This document shows positions 1 through 5,701 of a DNA stretch of 5,701 bases, piece after piece. The position numbers were made by a program, and so were the translations under genes. Numbering within the stretch: position 1 is the first letter of the stretch; each line of letters begins with the position of its first letter. A model generated the notes under the pieces. The model searched no databases. It saw nothing but the letters and a program-made list of their open reading frames with translations, and had not been told where the DNA came from. The stretch comes from Deltaproteobacteria bacterium (lineage in GTDB: Bacteria; Desulfobacterota; Desulfobulbia; Desulfobulbales; BM004): positions 1-5,701 of the forward strand of contig JAFDCT010000179.1 of the NCBI GenBank assembly GCA_019312695.1, in the 5' to 3' direction.

Positions 1-1027
1 ACTTAGTGATAGCTTTTATATGGACCAGGGATCACTTCTAAAAACCATACTGTATGAATTGAAAGATGGTGTCATTGTCTGTGATTCCGGTGCCAGGATT
101 ACCCTGTTCAACCAGGCGGCAGAAGATTTATTTGGCCAATATAAACTGCTGAAAAAAGGTTTGTCTCTATACGCTTTATGCTACCAGCCCCCGGTTGAGG
201 AAGCTTTGCACCTCCTGGCCTATCAGCATAGCCTCAGCAGCCAGGCTCAGATGCTTCCCTATATCCAGTTTATCAATAAAGCTGTCGGCAGAAACCAGTA
301 TTTTCGCTGCCGAGTAAGTTTTTCGTCGCCTCCGTCTGCCGGAAAAAAATCTTTTGTCCTTGTTTTAGAGGATATTTCTGCCTGGTATACCCCGGAGAAT
401 CCGCTTTTATTGAAAATTGAAGAGTTTCGGGCCCCCATGACAAATATACGTGCTGCGGTGGAAAACCTGACAGAATATCCGGAGATGTCGCCGGTCATGC
501 GCAGTGCCTTTGAGAATGTCCTGGTCCAGGAAACACATAACCTGACCAAAGCTTTTGATGATCTGGCCCGCTCCTGCAATGTCCTTATGCAGACACAGAA
601 TCACCTGATGGAATTAAGTACAGAAGTGCTTTTCAATTATGTAGCCCATCACCTAGGGCACCAAGGAATACCTGTTACTGCAACACCGGATACAGCAATT
701 TGCGTGAAGGTGGATATTTACGGTTTGCTGCTCATACTGGACTTCCTTGCTGATAAAATAGGGCTGGAACAAACAAAAAAAGAACTTACCTGTAAGGCGC
801 ATGTTGGTGAACAGTTTATTTTTCTGGACTTCATCTGGCCCGGCAAATATATGGCCACCGGGTCAGTGAGCGCCATGCTGGAAGAACAACTGGAGTACAG
901 CCTGGGAGAAATGCCTTTAGGCTCCTTACTCCATGTCATGGATGGGGACATCTGGAGTCAGCAGCACAACAAGAAGAAAAGCATGCTACGTCTTGCCCTG
1001 CCGATTGTCAAAAGGGCTGACAACTAA
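1..1027 (+). CDS. PAS domain protein with degenerate histidine-kinase region, 5' end cut by window edge
   Basis: The reading frame is open from the left edge (in-frame codons from base 2 read LSDSFY before the Met at 20). That Met has no Shine-Dalgarno sequence, so the true start probably lies upstream. Numbering from it, residues 5-122 form a PAS-like domain (DGVIVCDSGARITLFNQAAE, ending in FVLVLEDIS). Residues 130-190 align with a HisKA dimerisation helix: EEFRAPM stands where HELRTPL is expected, so the phospho-accepting His is Glu134. Residues 225-330 resemble a HATPase_c fold, but both N-box Asn are Asp (241, 245) and the DxGxG and GxGLG motifs are absent, although the ending IWSQ...LRLALP keeps the family pattern. 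From memory, this PAS/pseudo-kinase arrangement is the N-terminal part of larger proteobacterial proteins that end in a DnaQ-type exonuclease; such proteins begin with membrane helices, which here would lie outside the window. Likely role: sensory or scaffold protein without kinase activity (inference). First gene of an apparent three-gene operon. Confidence 0.8.
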   Translation, partial: LSDSFYMDQGSLLKTILYELKDGVIVCDSGARITLFNQAAEDLFGQYKLLKKGLSLYALCYQPPVEEALHLLAYQHSLSSQAQMLPYIQFINKAVGRNQYFRCRVSFSSPPSAGKKSFVLVLEDISAWYTPENPLLLKIEEFRAPMTNIRAAVENLTEYPEMSPVMRSAFENVLVQETHNLTKAFDDLARSCNVLMQTQNHLMELSTEVLFNYVAHHLGHQGIPVTATPDTAICVKVDIYGLLLILDFLADKIGLEQTKKELTCKAHVGEQFIFLDFIWPGKYMATGSVSAMLEEQLEYSLGEMPLGSLLHVMDGDIWSQQHNKKKSMLRLALPIVKRADN

Positions 1028-1031
1028 AACT

Positions 1032-1037
1032 GGGAGG
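1032..1037 (+). promoter_or_regulatory. Ribosome binding site for the 80-residue membrane protein
   Basis: GGGAGG lies 7 bases before the ATG at 1045, in the 17-base gap after the preceding stop codon. This strong Shine-Dalgarno sequence fixes the start of the small gene and supports it being translated. Confidence 0.8.
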
Positions 1038-1044
1038 TTTACCC

Positions 1045-1287
1045 ATGTCGCCGGTGCGGAGAAAGATTCAAAGATTACTGGTCCTTTTTGGTTTCGGCTG
1101 CCTGGCGATCAACTATCCGTTGCTGGCTCTTTTCAGCAAAATCTCCCTGTCATTTGGCATTCCTGTCCTTTACCTGTATCTCTTCGGACTCTGGCTTCTT
1201 TTTATCATCTTTATCGCCATAGTGACTGAAAGGAAAAAGCTGCCCAAAACATCATTTCCCCTTATTTTAGGAAGGAAGTCAAAGTAA
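1045..1287 (+). CDS. Small two-helix membrane protein next to the SSS-type sensor kinase
   Basis: An 80-residue protein with two hydrophobic segments, about residues 11-30 (LLVLFGFGCLAINYPLLALF) and 37-60 (ending LFIIFIAIV). Basic residues flank both ends (RRK at 5-7; ERKK at 61-64; RKSK at the C-terminus). The positive-inside rule predicts both termini in the cytoplasm, joined by a short periplasmic hairpin. A strong Shine-Dalgarno sequence precedes it, and its stop is one base before the kinase start, so the two are probably translationally coupled. Its size, topology and position recall the DUF4212 small subunit encoded beside ActP-type symporters, and the small CbrX gene upstream of cbrA in Pseudomonas, but I cannot show sequence homology to either. 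Likely an accessory subunit of the neighbouring kinase (inference). The alternative frame at 933-1229 overlaps two better-supported genes and has no membrane pattern. Confidence 0.8.
   Translation: MSPVRRKIQRLLVLFGFGCLAINYPLLALFSKISLSFGIPVLYLYLFGLWLLFIIFIAIVTERKKLPKTSFPLILGRKSK
1269..1278 (+). promoter_or_regulatory. Ribosome binding site for the sensor kinase, inside the small gene
   Basis: AGGAAGGAAG, within the last codons of the small membrane gene, gives two overlapping Shine-Dalgarno matches; the nearer AGGAAG ends 10 bases before the ATG at 1289. Ribosomes finishing the small gene would cover this site, which favours coupled translation of the two proteins. Confidence 0.6.
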
Positions 1288-1288
1288 C

Positions 1289-3994
1289 ATGCTGCAGGAA
1301 TGGGTCATACTCCTGGTCTCTCTTTCTTACCTGGGAACTCTCTTTGCAATTGCATATTACGCAGACTGGCGCTCCGACCGGGGCCGGTCCATCATTTCCA
1401 ATCCCTATATCTATACCTTATCCATTGCCGTGTATTGCACGGCCTGGACATTTTACGGTTCAGTCGGCCGGGCTGCGGAAACCGGGGTCGGCTTTATGCC
1501 CATATATCTTGGGCCTACCCTCATGGCGGCATTATGGTGGTTTCTGCTGCGTAAAATGATCCGCATCGCCAAGGTCTACCGCATTACCTCCATTGCCGAC
1601 TTTCTTGCCTCACGCTACGGCAAGAGTTCTCTGATCGGCGGCCTGGTAACGATCATTGCGGTTGTCGGCATCATGCCTTACATCTCCCTGCAGCTCAAGG
1701 CGGTATCCACAACATATACTGTAATGCTCCACTTTCCTGATCTTGCCAGGATCCAGGAGCACAAGACAACTATGTGGGGTGATAATGCCTTTTCGGTTGC
1801 CATGATAATGGCCGCCTTTTCCATTCTTTTCGGCACCCGCCATATTGATGCCACAGAACGCCATGAAGGCATGGTGGCTGCCATTGCTTTTGAATCTGTG
1901 ATCAAGCTGCTCGCTTTCAGTGCCGCAGGCATTTTTATAACTTTTATTATGTTTGACGGGCCGCTCGACCTGTTTGACTGGGTTAGCCGCTATCCCGAAA
2001 CTTCAAGGCTGATGCAGCTTGAAGTACTGCCAGGCGGATATACCAACTGGTTCACCCTGATCTTTCTGTCTATGATGGCCATTATGTTCCTGCCCCGGCA
2101 ATTCCAGGTACTGGTCGTTGAAAACGTCAACGAGGAACATGTCAGGAAGGCTGCCTGGCTTTTCCCTCTTTATCTCCTTGCTATTAACATTTTTGTTATA
2201 CCTATTGCCTTTGCCGGGATGCTCCTGTTTCCCGAAGGGCATGTTCCGCCAGACATTTTTGTCCTGGCCTTGCCGCTTACTGAAGGCAAGAACATTCTTG
2301 CACTTTTTATCTACCTGGGAGGACTGTCAGCTGCTACAGGCATGGTTATTGTCGCCACCATCGCACTTTCAACCATGCTCTGCAATGATCTTGTCATGCC
2401 CATTCTTTTAAGGCTGCTTGCTATCCAGCATATTGATCTAAGCCGTCTTCTGCTGTTTATCCGCCGCTGCAGCATCATATTTGTTCTACTTCTCGGCTAT
2501 CTTTATTACCGACTCATTGGCGAATCATATACCCTGGTCACCATGGGGCTCGTATCATTTGCCGCTGCGGCCCAGTTCGGCCCGGCTATCCTGTTCGGGG
2601 TATTCTGGAAAGATGCCAGCAGAAGAGCAGCAGTATGCGGCCTGACCGCAGGTTTTCTTATCTGGTTTTATACCCTACTTCTCCCTTCTTTTGCCAGGTC
2701 AGGCTGGCTTCCCGTCTCCATTCTTGAATATGGTCCTTTCGGTATTGAACTGCTACGCCCGTATCAACTCTTCGGCCTGACCATGTTTGATCCTATTACC
2801 CACTCGGTGTTCTGGAGTATGCTAGCAAACATCGGTTGTCTGGTTGCCATTTCTCTTGTGGACAACCAAAGCACCATGGATCGGATACAGGCCTCACTCT
2901 TTATTGACGTGTACCGCCACAGTGGAGATACCCACCTCTGGAAAGGCAAAGCCATGATTACCGAGCTCAAGGACCTGGTGGCCCGCTTTATCGGACCACG
3001 CCAGACTGACAGGGCCTTTTCCAGCTATGCCAGCATTCACAATATCGATTTTTCCAAACAAATGCAGGCAGATGCCGAACTGGTTGAATTTGCAGAAAGG
3101 CTGCTTTCAGGCGCGATCGGGGCAGCTTCGGCTCGTGTCATGGTCTCGTCGATCGTTGAAGGTGAAGAGATCAGCCCAGAGGGTGTTATGAAAATAATTG
3201 ATGAAGCATCCCAGGTACTTGAGTACAGCCACCAACTTGAAGAAAAATCCATAGAGCTTGAAGCAGCAACCAAAGAACTTCAGGAAGCAAATTTAAGGCT
3301 CAAGGAACTTGATCGCTTAAAGGATGAGTTCGTTTCAACCGTCAGCCATGAGTTGCGCACCCCTCTGACCTCGGTCCGGGCTTTTTCTGAGATACTGCAT
3401 GACAACCCGGAGATGAATGCGCAGGAACGGCAAAAGTATCTGGATATCATGGTTAAGGAGACGGAGAGGCTTACCAGGCTTATAAACGAGGTTCTTGATT
3501 TGGCCAAGATAGAATCAGGCCGGGCTGACTGGTACATGGAAAATATTGACCTGACAGTAGTGCTCAGGGAAGCTGTTGAGGCAACAAGTCAGTTGTTTCG
3601 CGAAAATTCTGTTGCCATTGTAGAGATGACCCCGACCTTTCCCATTACAGTCTTTGCAGACAGGGACAGAATCATCCAGGTAGTGATCAACCTCCTGTCC
3701 AATGCAGCAAAATTCAGCCCCCCGCATAAAGGCAAAGTGACTGTCCGTCTTTATTTCAAGAAGCGGGAAATCCGGGTTGAAGTGGCTGACAACGGACCGG
3801 GCATCAAGCCGGAAGAACAGCAGAAGATTTTTGAAAAGTTCAAACAGATAACGGATCTCAGGAACGGCAAACCAAAGGGTACGGGACTGGGCCTGGCCAT
3901 CTGCCGCAGGATAATTGAATACCATAACGGCAGCATCTGGGTTGAAAGCATGCCGGGCGAGGGCTCAAAATTTATCTTCTCGCTACCCGTTTAG
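1289..3994 (+). CDS. Sodium:solute symporter-like sensor histidine kinase (CbrA/CrbS type), SSS-STAC-HisKA-HATPase_c
   Basis: A 901-residue membrane sensor kinase. Residues 3-523 carry about 13 hydrophobic segments of the SSS/SLC5 transporter fold, including the typical YCTAWTFYGSVG at 49-60 and ALSTMLCNDLVMP at 359-371. By eye, Ser361-Thr362 align with the sodium-site Ser-Thr pair of PutP, so sodium-coupled solute binding is possible. Residues 556-625 match the STAC linker (FAERLLSGAIGAASAR at 601-616). Residues 637-680 are a heptad-rich coiled coil leading into HisKA with phospho-acceptor His687 (SHELRTPL). HATPase_c is complete: N-box NLLSNA 801-806, G1 DNGPG 834-838, F-box IFEKF 847-851, G2 GTGLGL 864-869. 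It should autophosphorylate and pass phosphate to a response regulator not encoded here; there is no fused receiver domain. Unlike CbrA (SSS-STAC-PAS-kinase), no PAS domain separates STAC from HisKA. The ligand is unknown; relatives control carbon-source or acetate use. Last gene of the plus-strand operon. Confidence 0.93.
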   Translation: MLQEWVILLVSLSYLGTLFAIAYYADWRSDRGRSIISNPYIYTLSIAVYCTAWTFYGSVGRAAETGVGFMPIYLGPTLMAALWWFLLRKMIRIAKVYRITSIADFLASRYGKSSLIGGLVTIIAVVGIMPYISLQLKAVSTTYTVMLHFPDLARIQEHKTTMWGDNAFSVAMIMAAFSILFGTRHIDATERHEGMVAAIAFESVIKLLAFSAAGIFITFIMFDGPLDLFDWVSRYPETSRLMQLEVLPGGYTNWFTLIFLSMMAIMFLPRQFQVLVVENVNEEHVRKAAWLFPLYLLAINIFVIPIAFAGMLLFPEGHVPPDIFVLALPLTEGKNILALFIYLGGLSAATGMVIVATIALSTMLCNDLVMPILLRLLAIQHIDLSRLLLFIRRCSIIFVLLLGYLYYRLIGESYTLVTMGLVSFAAAAQFGPAILFGVFWKDASRRAAVCGLTAGFLIWFYTLLLPSFARSGWLPVSILEYGPFGIELLRPYQLFGLTMFDPITHSVFWSMLANIGCLVAISLVDNQSTMDRIQASLFIDVYRHSGDTHLWKGKAMITELKDLVARFIGPRQTDRAFSSYASIHNIDFSKQMQADAELVEFAERLLSGAIGAASARVMVSSIVEGEEISPEGVMKIIDEASQVLEYSHQLEEKSIELEAATKELQEANLRLKELDRLKDEFVSTVSHELRTPLTSVRAFSEILHDNPEMNAQERQKYLDIMVKETERLTRLINEVLDLAKIESGRADWYMENIDLTVVLREAVEATSQLFRENSVAIVEMTPTFPITVFADRDRIIQVVINLLSNAAKFSPPHKGKVTVRLYFKKREIRVEVADNGPGIKPEEQQKIFEKFKQITDLRNGKPKGTGLGLAICRRIIEYHNGSIWVESMPGEGSKFIFSLPV

Positions 3995-4000
3995 ATTGAA

Positions 4001-4705
4001 TCAGGGCCTGGCTATCTTGAGGAGTTCTCTGAGGTTTTTGATGCCGCATCCAGGTAAAAATGGCACAAAGCGTTGAAAAAGCTGGGCTGTTATGTAGGCG
4101 TCACTGAAGGCATTATGCGATTTGCCGCCTTCCACCCCGTATTTTTTCGCCATGGAAAAGAGGTCCGATTTCAGGGTCATGCCCTGGTAATGCTTAGCAA
4201 ACCTTGAGTCATTATCATAAAGCCAGTCATGCAGCGTCGCTGTATCCAGAGCAGGGTTTTTCAAAGAGACATTGAAGGCCTGCTGCAGAGGTTTATTGAG
4301 AAAATTCAGGTCAATATGGACAAAATGTCCTATGAAAACCGCATCGCCGGCAAAATTGACAAAATCACCAATTACCTCAAGAAGGTCCTCGGCACATTCC
4401 AGATCTGTGTGCGTTAATTCATGCACAACCACACTCTTGTGCTTCAGTTCGCATTCCGGCTTAACCAGGCGGTAGAAAGTATGCGCCGGCAAAATTGTTG
4501 AGCCGCGCAACTTGACAGCGCCTATCGAGATAATGGAGTCCTGTTTAAAATCCAGCCCGGTCAACTCCGTATCAAAGGCAACAAATTCCGCTTCCTTAAT
4601 ACCTCTGTTCAGCTCAAGTCTTTTCCTTAGATCCTGCTGCCCCTGCAGCCATTCCGGGAGTTCTGCGCTCGGCTGACCCAGCAGTCTTTTTATAAAAGAG
4701 GTCAT
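4001..4705 (-). CDS. DEDDh 3'-5' exonuclease (DnaQ/DNA polymerase III epsilon-like)
   Basis: A 234-residue soluble protein of the RNase T/DnaQ exonuclease family. All catalytic residues are present: ExoI FDTELTGL with Asp45 and Glu47; ExoII GHFVHIDLNFL with Asp132; ExoIII HNAFSDA with His198 and Asp203 (the H-x4-D spacing of the DEDDh class). Expected reaction: two-metal hydrolysis of 3'-terminal nucleotides from DNA or RNA, or of small nucleotide substrates. The first 38 residues are a charged extension found in stand-alone members next to DUF294 genes rather than in replicative epsilon; I see no polymerase-binding tail and no other replication gene nearby. The ATG sits in an ATGA overlap with the DUF294 stop; the only upstream GGAG (4721-4724) is 15 bases away, so initiation probably depends on coupling. 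It is therefore unlikely to be the replicative proofreader dnaQ, and its substrate is unknown. Confidence 0.9.
   Translation of the reverse strand: MTSFIKRLLGQPSAELPEWLQGQQDLRKRLELNRGIKEAEFVAFDTELTGLDFKQDSIISIGAVKLRGSTILPAHTFYRLVKPECELKHKSVVVHELTHTDLECAEDLLEVIGDFVNFAGDAVFIGHFVHIDLNFLNKPLQQAFNVSLKNPALDTATLHDWLYDNDSRFAKHYQGMTLKSDLFSMAKKYGVEGGKSHNAFSDAYITAQLFQRFVPFLPGCGIKNLRELLKIARP
4702..4705 (-). other. ATGA stop/start overlap coupling the DUF294 and exonuclease genes
   Basis: On the minus strand the exonuclease ATG (4705-4703) and the DUF294 stop TGA (4704-4702) share bases. This is typical of translational coupling and suggests that the two proteins are made in linked amounts. Confidence 0.85.
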
Positions 4706-5701
4706 GGCAGAATTTTGCCGCTCCAGTAATTGCCTTCTATTTCCTCATACAACCTTGCTGTTAACTGGAAAGACTCTTTCAGGGTTTTGCGCTCAAGGTT
4801 GGTCAGGATATCAGGATTGATAAAACTATCCGGCACTACTCCATCTTCGGCCTGACGCAACTGATTATGGATCAGCAGGGCGTTAAGGTAGCCGAAAGCC
4901 TGGGCCATATCTTCAGCGACCTTAAAATTATGCCTGGAATTTAACTCGTGCAGGCGGCCCATTGTTGAGCGTCGCATTACGCCTTTCTCAAGACCATAGA
5001 TCCTGGCGCAGTCGACCAGGGGCTTTATGCCTTTTCGATAGAGATCCAGCTCATTTTTATGTTCACCGCCTTTTTCCACGACAAAGTCTTTGAAAAATCC
5101 CAGGGGTGGAGGCACCTGTAAGGTATCTGCCGCCAGGGCTTCCATGAGCCCCCGAAACTGGTTCGACCGGTTAATAAGGTACTGTCTCAGCGAATTTACT
5201 CTGTCGTGTTCTCCTCGTATGGCACGCATATCAAAAAAACCCATATCGCGCCCGGATCCAGCCTTGGTACCCCATTTTTTAAACTGCTCCTGCCAAAGAG
5301 ATTCTCCCTGGATGTTTTCTTTTATCAAACACTGTTCCTTGCCGGTGAGATCACATGTCAACATGGAACTGTTCAGTATGCCGGTCAGAAGCTGGAAATA
5401 GTTATCTATCTGTTGCTGTTGTCCGGGCGAGGGAGCATCCTGATAGACAATACCCATTTTCACCCTGAAGCTTAAAGTCAGTTCATGCCTGCCGCCGCTG
5501 CCAATAAAGAAAAGCGAGTAAGGTACAGGACCGCTGCCTTTTTCTTCCTCAAAAATATCAATAACCGTATTGATTATCTTTTCCATCAGTTCGGTGATAA
5601 GGCCGGTAATATTATGCGGCCTGGCACCATGCCGCAGGAGCGAGGATACAGCTTTGTAGAACTTCGAGGCGGTATCCTCAAGTTCAGCAATAGTTTTAAT
5701 C
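4702..5701 (-). CDS. DUF294 nucleotidyltransferase-like protein with DUF294_C domain, active-site aspartates replaced, 5' end cut by window edge
   Basis: The frame stays open from the Met at 5586 to the right edge. The extra 38 codons (including KFYKAVSSLLRHGARPHNIT) form the helical lead-in expected before a DUF294 domain, so that Met is internal and the gene continues outside; relatives carry CBS and often cyclic-nucleotide-binding domains there. Numbering from that Met, residues 1-110 are the nucleotidyltransferase-like DUF294 domain (FFIGSGGRHELTLS at 26-39), and 117-290 are DUF294_C (FFDMRAIRGEH, PPPLGFFKDFV, ELDLYRKGIKPLVDCARIYG, NPDILTNLERKTLKESF). In the usual motif, GSEGRGEQTL is followed by TDQDNALIY; here the same spacing gives FRVKMGIVY, so Arg41 and Lys43 replace the metal-binding Asp pair. 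It is probably not a working nucleotidyltransferase and may act as a ligand-sensing or regulatory protein. It is translationally coupled to the downstream exonuclease. The family is often annotated as putative signal-transduction or GlnD-like, but it is not GlnD. Confidence 0.87.
   Translation of the reverse strand, partial: IKTIAELEDTASKFYKAVSSLLRHGARPHNITGLITELMEKIINTVIDIFEEEKGSGPVPYSLFFIGSGGRHELTLSFRVKMGIVYQDAPSPGQQQQIDNYFQLLTGILNSSMLTCDLTGKEQCLIKENIQGESLWQEQFKKWGTKAGSGRDMGFFDMRAIRGEHDRVNSLRQYLINRSNQFRGLMEALAADTLQVPPPLGFFKDFVVEKGGEHKNELDLYRKGIKPLVDCARIYGLEKGVMRRSTMGRLHELNSRHNFKVAEDMAQAFGYLNALLIHNQLRQAEDGVVPDSFINPDILTNLERKTLKESFQLTARLYEEIEGNYWSGKILP

Noticed and set aside
259..604. Two minus-strand frames opposite the PAS and pseudo-kinase gene
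   Set aside because: They overlap each other and lie antisense to family-conserved coding sequence; no start signals are seen.
933..1229. Plus-strand 98-codon frame spanning the end of the first gene and most of the small membrane gene
   Set aside because: It overlaps two better-supported genes in another frame, has no ribosome binding site, and its product has no coherent pattern, whereas the 1045 frame has a strong site and two clean membrane helices.
3515..3925. Minus-strand open frame of 136 codons opposite the kinase ATPase domain
   Set aside because: It lies fully antisense to highly conserved N-box, G1 and G2 coding sequence, its translation shows no domain or membrane pattern, and no ribosome site is evident; it is a shadow frame.
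1289..3994. Naming the kinase cbrA or crbS
   Set aside because: The domain order is similar, but the PAS domain is missing and no partner response regulator is visible, so orthology cannot be claimed.
3860..4020. Short GC-rich inverted stretches near the convergent junction considered as a shared terminator
   Set aside because: No pairing long enough to form a convincing stem followed by a T-run was found on either strand.
4001..4705. Naming the exonuclease dnaQ (replicative proofreading subunit)
   Set aside because: The catalytic motifs fit the wider DEDDh family, but the N-terminal extension, the coupling to DUF294 and the sensor-kinase neighbourhood point to the separate DUF294-linked group.
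5090..5475. Plus-strand frames of 103 and 89 codons inside the DUF294 gene
   Set aside because: They are antisense to conserved DUF294_C motifs, with no recognisable protein features.

Overview
The window holds five protein genes and almost no non-coding DNA. Three genes run left to right (an N-terminally truncated PAS/pseudo-kinase protein, an 80-residue membrane protein, and a 901-residue transporter-like histidine kinase). Two run right to left (a DUF294-family protein cut by the right edge, then a DEDDh 3'-5' exonuclease). The two groups converge with only 6 bases between their stop codons. I see no RNA gene, mobile element, CRISPR array or long repeat. No stretch over 300 bases lacks a gene; the longest intergenic gap is 17 bases. 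Promoters for both groups must lie outside the window.

Organism: a Gram-negative bacterium of roughly 50% GC (by eye), plausibly Desulfobacterota (former Deltaproteobacteria) or another proteobacterium. This rests on gene content only and is a weak call.

Left arm (1-3994, +). The first gene has a PAS domain followed by a histidine-kinase-like region in which the phospho-accepting His is replaced by Glu and the ATP-binding motifs are missing. It resembles the N-terminal part of a known class of larger proteins that end in a DnaQ-type exonuclease, but here it stops before any exonuclease. A two-helix membrane protein follows, then the kinase: 13 predicted membrane segments of the sodium:solute symporter (SSS/SLC5) fold, a STAC linker, a coiled coil, and complete HisKA and HATPase_c domains. 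This is the CbrA/CrbS type of sensor, but without the PAS domain usual in CbrA.

Right arm (4001-5701, -). The DUF294 protein continues past the right edge, where CBS and perhaps cyclic-nucleotide-binding domains are expected. Its nucleotidyltransferase motif keeps the Gly-Ser half, but Arg and Lys replace the two metal-binding aspartates. Its stop overlaps the exonuclease start by 4 bases. The exonuclease keeps all five catalytic residues.

Together: DUF294/CBS proteins, DnaQ-like exonucleases and SSS-type transporters or kinases recur as neighbours in proteobacteria, often near acetate or carbon-utilisation genes. This locus looks like a variant of that set in which the exonuclease is a separate gene, the transporter is a sensor kinase, and two of the enzyme-like parts (nucleotidyltransferase and first kinase) appear catalytically dead. 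A shared nutrient-sensing role is inference. No response regulator gene is present in the window.
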